A stretch of DNA of 64,000 nt from Siphonodentalium dalli. Taxonomy: Eukaryota > Mollusca > Scaphopoda > Gadilida > Siphonodentaliidae. The notes under the pieces are model-generated. The model was not told the origin of the DNA and searched no databases. It worked only from the letters and a program-made list of their open reading frames with translations. The translations under genes and the position numbers were made by a program. The first letter of the stretch is position 1. Each line of letters begins with the position of its first letter. Below, one piece after another: positions 44,771 through 57,549 of this stretch. Where the stretch lies: assembly GCA_032622095.1 (NCBI GenBank), contig CP136062.1, forward strand, positions 198,281,887 to 198,345,886, read 5' to 3'.

Positions 44771-45516
44771 ATTTTAAGAGAACATATCACACAGACCATG
44801 TGTGTTATTGAAATGAGTTAATGATCACTATGGACATGCTATAAAGCCTGATAATGGTACTGCTGGCTGGCAGGATTTGTTTATCATAATGTCAAATTGA
44901 TTGATGGCTATCTGGTGGAGTTCTGTTTTCTGTGCAATATTAAGTTAACCCCTTTTCTGAAACAGGTTCATTACTAAAGTTTATGTACACACTATAGGAC
45001 ACCTATTCTAAAATATTAAATTGGAATAGTCCATTGATACTTTGTAGGGATGTTTTACAGACATTGTTGTTTACATACACTGTTGTATTATCTTAGTTCC
45101 ATGATATGATGTCATTGCAAATGATTAACCCTCTCCACACATCATATGGTTTTGATGCTTTTCATTTGATCATTCTCCTATATTATGTCCAGGTTGATGG
45201 TGATCCACTTTTCATTTGCATGGATTTGGGATTAAAATTAAACCATTCCATAGACACATATTATGCGACAGATATAATATTATCCCTTTCACTTTGATCC
45301 AGGTTCAGTAAGGGTTTCAATAAATCACCAATTGTATATTCATCATTAGAGGAAATGTCTTATTTTGAAATTCCCTCAATTGAATTTGGGCTCCAGGGTA
45401 ATATTAATGGTGCTGGTATTCTTGAGACTGACTTATTGTATGGGTTTCTAAATCTAATGACATGCTTTGTATAGACTATTTTGTGTTTATCAGTTCATTA
45501 GTTTGGGTAAGATTAA

Positions 45517-46682
45517 CCTAGTCCAAGTCTTCTCGTACTAAAGCCGGCTAAGATATTGGGATGGAGGTGCCGGTCTTTAGTCCGAGTTCCAGGCCCATGC
45601 ATTCCTTTGACAGGACTTAAGCGTTAGTGACCCGCTCAAATAAAACCACAATTATATGAAATAAAATATCACAATTGCTACAATAAACGGATAGTTTCCG
45701 CAGAAGACATGCTATTTTATCTGAAACCCACATCGGTTGTGAATTGAAAGCGGTAATTTAATGTGAAAAGAAACATTTGCCGCAGTGTTTACATATTTTT
45801 TAAAGTATGCGAACTCAGTTGACCTTGCGAACTGCGTTCGGCATTTTCCGTTGAAAATATTCCGTAGATTTTGGACAACAACGCAAATTACGATGAATTC
45901 TCCATTGTAATCGTAAATATGTGTGTCAATAAATAAAATAATAAATAGATTAATTAAACATTGGAGATATAAATGTAATACACCAAATAAATGAACCTTA
46001 AGTTTGAAAAGTCCCACTAAAACGGAAGAACTATATTTCGAAACTGTGTGATTCGGTTCTCCGATTTTTTATCAACACAGATGTCAAATGCACATCACGC
46101 ATGGCAAGTCAGACACAAGAGTTCTAATTTGCTCCAATTTTGACAAGTTGCTTGCGAAAATTGTCAACAAAACTACCGTTCTGATCCTCCATTATGTCAT
46201 TAAGTTTTTAGTGCGGGAATTGTTCTGAAAGCACATAGAAAACTGGACTTTCGGGCGAACGGTTTTCGCTATTTTTGTTCGGAAAACCCGCGCTATATAT
46301 AGAAACCGAAAGTAGAATTCCCAGAACAAACAGCGGATTATGCCGAACTTATTCGGACCACTTCGGCTTTCGGTTAAAATGTAAACAAACAGAGAAACAA
46401 ATCGATGTGTGTGGCAATCAACCGGAATATTCTATGTGTAATTTAACATTAAAGTTAGATTATTATACACCATTATGACCATAAGATGTAAGCCTTTCCG
46501 ATGTATATAGCATCATGTATTGATTTGCTAGGTAAATCCAGTAAAATACACCACAAATTCCCGCCACAGATCGTGGGCGTAAGTCGTGTCAAAGGATTGG
46601 TATACAAGCGGTCTTGGACTAAAGACCAGCATCGCCATCCCAATATCTTAGCTGGTTTTAGTACAAGAAGACTTGGACTAGA
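45517..46682. mobile_element. TTAA-flanked element, 1.17 kb, ~70-bp TIRs
   Basis: Ends CCTAGTCCAAGTCTTCTCGT and complement ('gaagacttggactaga'), with similarity extending through 'taagatattgggatggnggt'; TTAA at 45513-45516 and 46683-46686. Frames of 101 and 67 codons inside have no recognisable motifs, so it is non-autonomous. The target site suggests piggyBac or Kolobok mobilisation. Confidence 0.78.
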
Positions 46683-47768
46683 TTAACCCTATTCTATCCG
46701 ATTTGATAACTCAAATATTTCCATTGATTATGTTAATACATGTAGTTCTTGGCATAGTTGACGAGAACACACCCCTAACCTGCATAGTGAGGGTCATTTG
46801 GTTTATTTGCTTAAAAATATTAACATCCTCCGCCAATCCTGTTGACACAATGTGATAACTAAATATTTTTCACATGATCACTATATTAAGTGTGAATTGT
46901 TGAAACTTTAGCACTCATGAAAAGGTTGATGTAAGGATTTATAAAATTTATAAAAATAGCTAATCGCTATCGCCAAGGTATGGGTTAAACATCTGCCGAT
47001 CGTGATCGGCCTCTCGTTAACTTTGGATTAATATTCATAAAAATAAATACTTTGAGCAGGATTATTCTCCATAGACCCAACCGTAGTATTTCACATCACT
47101 TTAGTTATGTACATTGTATAGCAGAAATGCCAGATAATGGTATTGGGTTTATTACACACCTGTTTAACACAGAGTTTTCACCATAAGAGATTACATGTGC
47201 TCATATTCCTAGCTACAAAAACATTAGTCTGCACTGATCGTTTTCCAATCAGTTTGTATCTTTCATTATTGGAAAGCTTTCTAGCAATATCAGAACTTCT
47301 CTTCAAGTTATTTATCTATTCATATTTTGATATATGGATTCCGCAATATGTGTCTTCAACAAATTCTGCATCTTATGTGAATTCTATTTATTTCTTCATT
47401 AGAAATACCTCCCTCGACCATATGTATCACATCTATATATTTAATGCTCCTTATATCTTCATCATTTAAATGCAAACAACAAAATCACTGCACCATTTGC
47501 TTGAGAACCTTGCTATTCGCAGGTGACATCACCACCAACTTACAGCATATATGTAATCTGGCACCTGGCGGCTGCATGATTTACAAGGTTCTTTCGCCAT
47601 CTGCAACCTCTCATTGCACCCTATGTGTTCAAATTTGGTGAATTCATGGTTTCGACTATTCAACTCTATTCGAATTTACCATGAAGCTTTGATTCGAAAG
47701 TCGGGAAGTCGAGAACCATGGGAAACAATGAACTTTCAGCGATCGCTCTTCTCACAGTTACATGGCTA

Positions 47769-48090
47769 CAGGCCTTGAAATAGTGTGTCTCTCATTTGCA
47801 GAATGAGGTCCCCAGAGGGTGAATTTAGTGATTCTACCCCACAAAGTGGGCTACCATCACTAAATTTACCCTCTGGGGACCTCATTCTGCTTAGGCCTCA
47901 TATTCTAGGAAGTATCTATAGTCTCAAATTAACATTGTTTTCAGTTACTTTTTCTCTTCTATTTAGTTTCTATATGCCCTAGTTTGCAGAAGTTAAATGC
48001 ATAATCGAGGGTACTATAAAAGTGTGAACATCACCAACTTCAACAGGGGAACTTCAATCTGATACTACAGACACACAATTTCAAGGCTTG
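47769..48090. mobile_element. Family C MITE with clear 8-bp duplication
   Basis: TIR CAGGCCTTGAAATAGTGTGT / complement ending CAAGGCTTG; flanks CATGGCTA (47761-47768) and CATGGCTG (48091-48098). One intact foldback (47800-47892) plus the core 'catcaccaacttcaac'. With the copy at 62421 it identifies the family as hAT-like. Confidence 0.82.
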
Positions 48091-48667
48091 CATGGCTGCT
48101 ACTTTCGTCACCCAGAGAATATAATATACAGCTTGTTGAACTTAATTCATTTTACGACTTTATGATATTGCTAATCAGAAAGGGCCATAAAACAGGGTCC
48201 TGAATGCACCTTTTCTTTCATGTTACATGTGTATATAATGCTTGGTTCAACTATGGATTATTCAATTCATTTGACATGGTTGTGCATATGAAGTCATGAA
48301 GCATGAACTTATTTTTTTCCAAATAAAATATTTCCAATGGGTAGATGTGAGAAAATATATTGAAACTGCACTAAAAATAAGTATCTCCCTTTGTGTAGGA
48401 TTGTGCGATAGCGGAAATCCAAAATCGTACGCGGATCTCATTTCTACTCAAATTGTGGTCACTATTCGGTCGTCTATTCATCACCTCATATTATTTGCAT
48501 ACGTGTCAGCTGAACTTGACTTGCGATTAAAAAATTGGTTGATTAAATTTTTTTTGAATATTCGCACCAAACTGTGAGATTGGCAGGACCTTATCACGGA
48601 TCGCACACGTCTTGTGGAAGGGCTTTAAAGAGACATACAGCACTCGCAGTGGGTGAATGAGAAAATA

Positions 48668-49989
48668 AATGAAAGTGTCAATGACACTGTAGCTCAACTT
48701 GGAAAGGGAATAATTTAATGTATTACAGTCAATGGAGCGATTAGGAATGTGGAAAGTTGAATGTCTATTACTAGTTTATAGACATGAAGAGAAAAGTAAA
48801 ATCCAAGATGGCTGCTGGCGGCCATGTTTTTGGCCGAATGACCCCAAAATGAATCGTTCCCATCTACATGTCATCGTTAACATCCATGACAAATTTTATG
48901 ACGATCAGACTAAAGGTACGACCTGTAGCCCGTGCTAAAGAATTTAATCATACAAAGAGTAAAATCCAAAATGGCTGCTGGCGGCCATGTTTTTTGGCCA
49001 AATGACCCCAAAATTACTCGTTCCCATCTACATGTGAATATTAACACCCATGACAAATTTCATGATGATCAGACGAACAGTACGACCTGTGGCCCGTGCT
49101 AATGGATTAAATTTTTAAATCCAAGATAGCCGCTGGCGGCCATGTTTTTTGTCCGAATGACCCCAAAATGACTCGTTCCCATTTACATTCCAATTTCAAC
49201 AGCCATGACAAATTTTATGATGATCAGACTAAAGGTACGACATGTAGCCCGTGCTAAAGGATTTAGTCATACAAAGAGTAAAATCCAAGATGGCTGCTGG
49301 CGGCCATGTTTTTTTACCGAATGACCCAAAAATAACTCGTTCCCATCTACATGTCATTATTAACATTCATGACAAATTTTATGATGATCAGACTATAGGT
49401 ACGACCTGTAGCCCGTGCTAAAGGATTTAGTCATACAAAGAGTAAAATCCAAGATGGCTGCTGGCGGCCATGTTTTTGGGACAAATGACCCCAAAATTAC
49501 TCGTTCCCATCTACATGTTATTATCAACATTCATGAGAAATTTTATGATGATCAGACAAAAGGTACGACCTGTAGCCCGTGCTAAAGGATTTAGTCATAC
49601 AAAGAGTAAAATCCAAGATGGCTGCTGGCGGCCATGTTTTTGGGCCAAATGACTCCAAAATTACTCGTTCCCATCTACATGTCAATATTAACATCCATGA
49701 CAAATTTTATGATGATCAGACGAACAGTACGACCTGTGGCCCGTGCTAATGGATTGAATTTTGAAATCCAAGATGTCCGCTGGCGGCTATGTTTTTTGTC
49801 CGAATGACCCCAAAATGACTCGTTCCCATCTACATTCCAATTTCAACAGCCATGACAAATTTTATGATGATCGGACTAAAGGTACGACCTGTAGCCCGTG
49901 CTAAAGGATTTAGTCATACAAAGAGTAAAATCAAAGATGCCTGCTGGCGGCCATGTTTTTTGACCGAACGACCCCAAAATGACTCGTTA
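48668..49989 (+). mobile_element. Family A element, host copy, left part (8 units)
   Basis: 5' end AATGAAAGTGTCAATGACAC then tgtagctcaac, followed by eight ~164-bp units in plus orientation. Units alternate between two types ('gctaatggattgaattttga' and 'gctaaaggatttagtcatac'). It breaks off in 'ccaaaatgactcgtta', where an inverted copy of the family is inserted, and resumes at 52895. Confidence 0.8.
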
Positions 49990-52894
49990 TTAGCTCAACT
50001 TTACTTTGTAAAGTTTGAGCTATTGCCATGGCTTTGTCGTCCGTCGTCCGTGTGTACGTGTGTACGTGTGTGCGTGTGTGCGTGTGTGCGTGTGTACGTA
50101 AGGCGTCAACAATAGAGGCTACAGGTCGTACCTTTGATCGGATCATTATGAAATTTGTCATAGCTGTTGACATCAACATTTGTACCGGAATGATTCATTT
50201 TGGGGTCATTCGGAAAAAAAACATGGCCGCCAGCGGCCATCTTAGATTTCAAAATTCAATCCATTAGCACGGGCTACAGGCCGTACTGTTCGTCTGATCG
50301 TCATGAAATTTGTCATGGATGTTAATATTGACATGTAGATGGGAACGAGTAATTTTGGGGTCATTCGGCCAAAAAACATGGCCGCCAGCAGCCATCTTCG
50401 ATTTTACTCTTTGCATGACTAAATCCTTTAGCACGGGCTACAGGTCGTACCTTTAGTCAGATCATCATAAAATTTGTCATGGATGTTAACAATGACATGT
50501 AGATGGGAATGAGTCATTTTTGGGTTATTCGGGCAAAAAACATGGCCGCCAGCAGCCATCTTGTATTTTACTCTTTGTATGACTAAATCCTTTAGCACGG
50601 GCTACAGGTCATACCTTTAGTCTGATAATCATGAAATTTGTCATGGCTGTTGAAATTGGAATGTAGATGGGAACGAGTCATTTTGGGGTCATTCGGACAA
50701 AAAACATGGCCGCCAGTGGCCATCTTTGTTTTCAAAATTCAATCCATTAGCACGGGCCACAGGTCGCACTGTTCGTCTGATCATCATGAAATTTGTCATG
50801 GATGTTAATATTGACATGTAGATGGGAACGAGTTATTTTGGGGTCATTCGGCCCAAAAACATGGCCGCCAGCAGCCATCTTGGATTTTACTCTTTGTATG
50901 ACTAAATTCTTTAGCACGGGCTACAGGTCGTACCTTTAGTCTGATCATCATAAAATTTGTCATGGATGTTAACAATGACATGTAGATTGGAACAAGTCAT
51001 TTTGGGGTCATTCGGCCAAAAAACATGGCCGCCAGCAGCCGTCTTGGATTTTACTCTTTGCATGACTAAATCCTTTAGCACGGGCTACAGGTCCTACTTT
51101 TAGTCTGATCATCATAAAATTTGTCAATAATGTTAATAATCACATGTAGATGGGAACGAGTCATTTTGGGGTCATTCGGCCAAAAAACATGGCCGCCAGC
51201 AGCCATCTTGGATTTTACTCTTTGTATGACTAAATCCTTTAGCACAGGCTACAGGTCGTACCTTTAGTCTGATCATCATAAAATTTGTCATGGCTGTTGA
51301 TATTGGAATGTAGATGGGAACGAGTCATTTTGGGGTCATTCGGACAAAAAACATGGCCGCCAGCGGCCATCTTGGATTTCAAAATTTAATCCATTAGCAC
51401 GGGCCACAGGTCGTACTGTTTGTCTGATCATCATGAAATTTGTCATGGATGATAATATTGACATGTAGATGGGAACGAGTAATTTTGGGGTCATTCGGCC
51501 AAAAAACATGGTCGCCAGCAGCCATCTTGGATTTTACTCTTTGTATGACTAAATCCTTTAGCACAGGCTACAGGTCGTACATTTAGTCTGATCATCATAA
51601 AATTTGTCATGGCTGTTGAAATTGGAATGTAGATGGGAACGAGTCATTTTGGGGTCATTCGGACAAAAAACATGGCCGCCAGCAGCCATCTTGCATTTAA
51701 AAATTTAATCCATTAGCACGGCCCACAGTTAGTACTGTTCGTCTGATCATCATGAAATTTGTCTTGGATGTTAATATTGACATGTAGATGGGAACGAGTA
51801 CTTTTGGGGTCATTTGACCGAAAAACATGGCCGCCAGCAGCCATCTTGGATTTTAATCTTTGTATGACTAAATCCTTTAGCACGGGCTACAGGTCGTACC
51901 TTTAGTCTGATCATCATAAAATTTTTCATGGCTGTTGAAATTGGAATGTAAATGGGAACGAGTCATTTTGGGGTCATTCGGACAAAAAACATGGCCGCTA
52001 GCAGCCATCTTGGATTTCAAAATTTAATCCATTAGCACGGGCCACAGGTCGTACTGTTCGTCTGATCATCATGAAATTTGTCATGGATGTTAATATTGAC
52101 ATGTAGATGGGAACGAGTAATTTTGGGTGTCATTTGGCCAAAAACATGGCCGCCAGCAGCCATCTTGGATTTTACTCTTTGTAAGACTAAATTCTTTAGC
52201 ACGGGCTACAGGTCGTACCTTTAGTCTGATCATCATAAAATTTGTCATGGTTCTTAACAATGACATGTAGATGGGAACGAGTAATTTTGGGGTCAATCGG
52301 CCAAAAAACATGGTCGCCAGCAGCCATCTTGGATTTTACTCTTTGTATGACTAAATCCTTTAGCACGGGCTACAGGTTGTACCTTTAGTCTGATCATCAT
52401 AAAATTTGTCATGAATGTTAATAATGACATGTAGATGGGAACGAGTCATTTTGGGGTCATTTGGCCAAAAAACATGGCCGCCAGCAGCCAACTTGGATTT
52501 TACTCTTTGTATGACTAAATCCTTTACCACGGGCTACAGGTCGTACCTTTAGTCTGATTTTGGGGTCATTCGGACAAAAAACATGGCCGCCAGTGGCCAT
52601 CTTGGATTTCAAAATTTAATCCATTAGCACGGGCCACAGGTCGTACCTTTAGTCTGATCGTCATAAAATTTGTCATTGATGTTAACGATGACATGTAGTT
52701 GGGAACGACTCATTTTGGGGTCATTCGGCTGAAAACATGGCCGCCAGCAGCCATCTTGGATTTTACTTTTCTCTTCATGTCTATAAACTAGTATTAGACA
52801 TTCAACTTTCCACATTCCTAATCGCTCCATTGACTGTAATATATTAAATTATTCCCTTTCCAAGTTGAGCTACAGTGTCATTGACACTTTCATT
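49990..52894 (-). mobile_element. Family A element inserted in inverted orientation (17 units)
   Basis: Its 5' end (reading the minus strand) is at 52894, with the same AATGAAAGTGTCAATGACAC start; its 3' end at 49990 carries the hairpin ttagctcaactttac / gtaaagtttgagcta and a gtgtgtacgtgtgtgcgtgt microsatellite (50046-50098). In between are 17 inverted units. The ~200 bp at 48668-48900 and at 52660-52894 are near-identical inverted copies. Confidence 0.82.
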
Positions 52895-53342
52895 ATCAAC
52901 ATTCATGACAAATTTTATGATGATCAGACTAAAGGCACGACCTGTAGCCCGTGCTAAAGGATTTAGTCATACAAAGAGTAAAATCCAAGATGGCTGCTGG
53001 CGGCCATGTTTTTGGGCCAAATGACCCCAAAATTACTCGTTCCCATCTACATGTCAATATTAACATCCATGACAAATTTCATGACGATCAGACAAACAGT
53101 ATGCCCTGTAGCCCGTGCTAATGGATTGAATTTTGAAATGCAAGATGGCCACTGGCGGCCATGTTTTTTTACCGAATGACCCCAAAATTAATCATTCTGG
53201 TCTAAATGTTGATGTCAACAGCTATGACAAATTTCATAATGATCCGACCAAAGGTACGACCTGTAGACTGCATTGTTGACGCCTTACGTACACACGCACA
53301 CACGGACGACAAAGCCATGGCAATAGCTCAAACTTTACAAAG
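52895..53342 (+). mobile_element. Family A element, host copy, right part
   Basis: Two further plus-orientation units and a 3' end with 'acggacgacaaagccatggc' and 'tagctcaaactttacaaagt'. The terminal hairpin is cut short (aaaggcttg instead of aaagttgag). Confidence 0.75.
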
Positions 53343-53769
53343 TAAAGGCTTGTACAACCATCGTCACTGAGAGAACAGGGGAAAATAGACAGACTTTGTT
53401 CTTATTTTTAATATTGATAAGTTCTCTCCAGTGAACTCTCCATGTTGAAAAGTAAACATTACTGTTACAGTGTCAGCATTTCTGAAAAAAAATTCTATGC
53501 TCTGACCTTAATAATATCAACTTTCATCATTTTATCAGAATTTTCTCAACTGGTTTTTCATAACATGGCTGGCACTGGAACAGTATTGTTTACAAAAGAA
53601 AGGTTTTAACATGCGACATCACGCCATTGGAGTGTTATTAATAATAAATATAAGAACAAAGTCATGCTCTTAGAGATGACGATTTACAGATATTTATGAT
53701 TTTTCACATTTTCCCATTGCGATGGCCTTAGGTCCCTTTAAGCAACGCATTTATTATATACTGTACCTA

Positions 53770-53982
53770 CAGTAATACTCTAAATAATCGACTCCTTAAC
53801 CACAGCAGAATTATGGGTAATTTTTCAGGATTTAGTTGGAAATATGGCTTGTTGCCATTCATCGGAAAGCTCTCACTAAGAGCTTTCCGATGAATGGCAA
53901 CAAGCCATATTTCCAACTAAATCCTGAAAAATTACCCATAATTCTGCTGTGGTTAAGGAGTCGATTATTTAGGGCATTACTG
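53770..53982. mobile_element. Foldback MITE family B, full-length copy
   Basis: A 213-bp near-perfect palindrome with arms of ~105 bp, TIR CAGTAATACTCTAAATAATC (left) and GATTATTTAGGGCATTACTG (right), TA at 53768-53769 and 53983-53984. Its centre is gctctcactaagagc. It ends 15 bp from the donor GT (53999-53998) of the neighbouring NECAB exon. Confidence 0.92.
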
Positions 53983-53999
53983 TAAGGCTCATTACCCAC

Positions 54000-54077
54000 C
54001 TACTGAGACTCTCTGAGCTGGTCCAGATCTCATACAATGTATACAGATTCTTATCCTTGATCTTCCTCACACTCACA
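54000..54077 (-). CDS. NECAB: NECAB-like exon (ABM domain, middle)
   Basis: A 78-bp exon (1 nt + 25 codons + 2 nt), acceptor tttttttccag, donor gtgggt. It encodes VSVRKIKDKNLYTLYEIWTS and SESLS. The pattern strand-turn-LYTLYEIW-helix is the second half of the ferredoxin-like ABM fold. In vertebrate NECABs the same place reads FTFVIYEFWE..E. Phases fit 57161 (AA|T = Asn) and 43123 (AG|T = Ser). Confidence 0.88.
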
Positions 54078-54555
54078 CTGGAAAAAAACAGGAAAATGCA
54101 AGGTTAAAGATATATTGCAGACTAATTTCATAGAATAAAACCAATCGGTTAGTATCCAAACACTATCCCCATTCAAAGAATGTAGCAATGAACTAAGATT
54201 GTCGAAAAATTCCAACCACATCGACTCTACCTTTTCAGTTGAACAACACAAAAATGTAAATATTTACTACTTCATTCAGGAAGCAATAATAGGCATAATC
54301 ATTACGGCAATGATTGCAATGCATCAATAATAGTCACTGCATGTAATTCGTGTATAACAATGATGCTTTTTTCTGACTAATTGAATATAAAATTTATGAA
54401 AATAACTTAATTTGGCATGATTATTTGTTATTCCATTTGGAACACCTCAGCGTAGTGATGTGCAGATTAAATGGAATGGCATCAGCCGATATTTGGGTAA
54501 TCAGTATAAAATTGGCATCGGCAAAAAAAAATGTACGGATGGTAATACATGTACC

Positions 54556-55924
54556 AATGAAAGTGTCAATGACACTGTAGCTCAACTCAGAGAGGCAATA
54601 AAATGTTGTACCTTAATAGTCAACAGAGCGATAAGGTATGTGGAAATGTTCAAATGTTTAAATATCAGAGGTCAACCCAAAGAACAAAATGAAGTTTGGG
54701 ATCAATTGGATGAATAAAGTTGGGTGTAGGGCATGCCTACATTTTTAGACATGCAAAGAATAAAAACAAGATGGCTGCTGGCAGCCATGTTTTTGATCAA
54801 AAATCATTCAATTTCAAAAGCTCTAGAGATGATCCCAAACATGCCTGTAAATTTTCAAAACATTTCACCAGTAATAGTGGGCTGCAAGTAAGGTCCCATC
54901 TAGAAGTCATCCCAAGGATCTGTATGAAGTTTGGTGAAAATCGGAATTGGCCTGTAGGGTGTGCCAAAGGATTTAGTCATGTATGCGGTCATGTTTTCCT
55001 GACGAAATTCCGAAAAAATTTATAGCTCCCATCGAAAGGTCACCCTGAAGATTCATATGAAGCTTGATGATGATCAGATGAGGGACGTAGCCTGTAGGCT
55101 GTCCCAAAGGATTTAGTCATGGAACAGGCTTCAAGATTCGACGAGAATCACCGAATCGATTCCCGTAATGATTCTCACAAAACTTGACAATTTGCAGTGC
55201 TTTATTACTAACATGATTCAGCATTTGATTCTCGTAAAATTCGATGTATTTTGAGCCCTGTGGAAAGAGTAAAATACGAGATGGCTGCCAGTGGCCATGT
55301 TTTTCATTTTGATCGAAAATAGTTCAAATTAAATAGCTCCCATCTTGTGGTGATCCCAAACAATCCTGTAAATTTTCAAAACATTTCACCAATAATTGTG
55401 GTCTGCAGGGTGAGCCGCTGGATTCAAATTTGAAATCAAAGATGGCATCAATGTCTCCCATCTGGAGGTCACCACAATGATCCATATGAAGTTTAGTGAT
55501 TACTTCCATATGAAGTTTTGTGACTATATGTATTTTAACAGAATTCGGAAAAAATGGTAAGCTCCCATCTAGAGGTCAAACCAAGGATTAGTATGGAGTT
55601 TGCGACAATTGGATGAGGGATGTTGCCTGTAGGGTGATCACGAACATGCCTGTAAATTTTCAAAACATTTCGTCAATAATTGTGGGCTGCAGGGTGTGCC
55701 GAAAATATGTGACATCAAAGATGGCCGCTGGCAGCCATGTCTTTCAACAGAATTTGGAAAAAATACATTTAGAGGTCACTCTGAGAATCCATATGAAGTT
55801 TGGTGATGATTGCACAACGGATGTAGTCTGTAGGGTGTGCCAAAGGAAATAGTTAAAGGACATATGGAGGACGGATACCAACCAATGGCAATAGCTCAAA
55901 CTTGACTTTGTCAAGTTGAGCTAA
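54556..55924 (+). mobile_element. Family A-related tandem element, divergent subfamily
   Basis: Starts with the family A 5' end (aatgaaagtgtcaatgacac) and finishes with 'caatggcaatagctcaaact' plus the hairpin cttgactttgtcaag and ttgagctaa. The core units are different and older: 'catgcctgtaaattttcaaa', 'atgaagtttggtgatgatc' and an 'aagatggctgctggcagcca' block. A stretch near 55119-55260 with 'attcgacgagaatcaccgaa' looks like an inserted hAT fragment. Frames here are artefacts. Confidence 0.72.
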
Positions 55925-55940
55925 TTATCACAATAAAATG

Positions 55941-56120
55941 TCCCATAGGGAGCCTCGCATATATAATAGAATACATTGGCCTAACAATATTTACTTTGAC
56001 CTTGTAAGCCAGTGCATTTTCATATATATGCCTCCCTATGGGAGACTCACATATATATAAGAGAATGCAATGGCACTGGATCTTTAAATCTGCACCAGCG
56101 CAGTTCCCGTCATGAAAGGG
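55941..56120. mobile_element. TTAA-type MITE family F, copy 4
   Basis: Right end 'agttcccgtcatgaaaggg' then TTAA (56121-56124); hairpin module arms at 55952-55982, 56010-56030 and 56045-56072. The left terminus is lost. Confidence 0.6.
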
Positions 56121-56124
56121 TTAA

Positions 56125-57160
56125 TAACATTTTTCCAATCTAGTTATTGTGACTATGTCATTGAATCATTGTGACGTCGTCATTTTTCTTCATAAAATAT
56201 TTCAAATGGACAGAAATTGACAAGGAAAGAATATACAAAAGTGAACTAAACCATAATTATTCTTTTGTGTAAGATTTAGTGCGATCATTAATTTTTAGCA
56301 AGATCATGATTAATCGTCCATTCTTCAACTGATCATATCTTGACTCTTATAAAGTAAACTTTAAATTACTCACAAAACTGGTAATACGCAATTCCATTTT
56401 TACTCTTTTCATTCAGCATCAAAATATATTTCCATAGATAATAGACTGTTGCGCTCTATGTTATGAAAATTGCCGAGCTTTGCCGAATGGCACATATTAT
56501 TGTCTGACAACCTGCTTCTTGACCTTCTTCCATGCCATGCCTACCACGGTCTCTTAACACTAACCAGAGTTGCAATTTGCTCTATAATAGCCTGCTTTGT
56601 GTTACTTACATATAAGCTACATGTATTTCTAAAGCAAAAGTTTCCATAAACTGATAACGTCCCACTAAACCAACAATCTCAATGGCCGGCCATGAAATTT
56701 CCTTGATATTTATAAATCACTGACGCCAAACCGCCATAGATTTCTCATATTTCATACTCCTCATGACCCACTATACGAGACTCGAGATTTGAATTGAATA
56801 AACAATTTTCGAATATTCTATTTGTGATTTGATTCGAACCAAATGAAAGATTTGTAGAGCCCTAGTCGGGTTCAAGTTACAAATCAGAGAAACTTAGGGT
56901 TGGTACCGTAGGTAGGCTTGAAAGATTTATTTTTGTAGATATATTCTACGATTGGCCTAGGATTAGTTTTGACTTTGATTTCTTTGTATAAACTGTAATA
57001 AACAGAATGCTATTTAATTCTTAAACACTAAAATTTGTTTTCGTGTTTTTTATGTATAACATGTAATAAAATATTCTTAAAAATAAAACTTCAGGGTTGG
57101 GGTTTAAAATCGGATCGATAGGGAAACCTGAACAAGAATATGGTTTATTCATGTCCTTAC
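56125..57160. other. NECAB: NECAB-like intron sequence without clear features
   Basis: No gene or defined element. The stretch near 56800-56875 has 'gattcgaaccaaatgaaaga' and 'gagccctag', which could be one end of a hAT element; I did not find its partner. Confidence 0.5.
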
Positions 57161-57270
57161 TTGATACATCCAACAGCCACATTCGCTGCTTCTATATATG
57201 GGTGCATAGCCGCCCTGAAAGCTTCATCCTCACCATCCTTCAGAGTCAATCGATACTCAATCAACGTCAC
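57161..57270 (-). CDS. NECAB: NECAB-like exon (start of ABM domain)
   Basis: A 110-bp exon (36 codons + 2 nt), acceptor tgtttaacag, donor gtaagg. It encodes VTLIEYRLTLKDGEDEAFRA and AMHPYIEAANVAVGCI. Strand-helix-strand order and the closing 'GC.N' turn fit an antibiotic-biosynthesis-monooxygenase-like (ABM) domain, the hallmark C-terminal domain of NECAB proteins (neuronal EF-hand Ca-binding proteins). Its reaction, if any, in NECABs is unknown. Phase 0 at the start. Confidence 0.88.
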
Positions 57271-57549
57271 CTGTTAAACACAAGAGCAGTATAATTGGAT
57301 TCATGAGACACATTTCCTTCTGTACAATACAAATGTTATCCTTGCATGGACTGGCAATCGCCTGGGCCTAGGATTTTGGTAGCTAGTAAAAAAAAGTTTG
57401 TAGCTAGTTTCCAAAGAAATACAGAGCCCAGTTCATTGGTACATGTACATGTATTTTCAATGTCATCTTTTATCACAAAAAGACAGTCACATAGTGTGGA
57501 ATATAAGATTGAATATCTGATAGTCAAGGCAGTTAAGTCATTTTCTTAC

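Larger units (their letters stand above)
43124..53769. other. NECAB: NECAB-like 10.9-kb intron, overview
   Basis: No gene is seen in 43124-43900, 46690-47760, 48100-48660 or 53346-53769. The intron is otherwise filled with family K units, a TTAA element, a family C MITE and the large family A complex. Frames listed in it (for example 47137-47469, 48296-48577) have no recognisable content. Confidence 0.6.

Noticed and set aside
48732-52830. Frames with 'KSKIQDGCWRPCF' repeated through the family A arrays
   Set aside because: They are translations of the ~164-bp tandem unit, present in both orientations and interrupted every unit or two.
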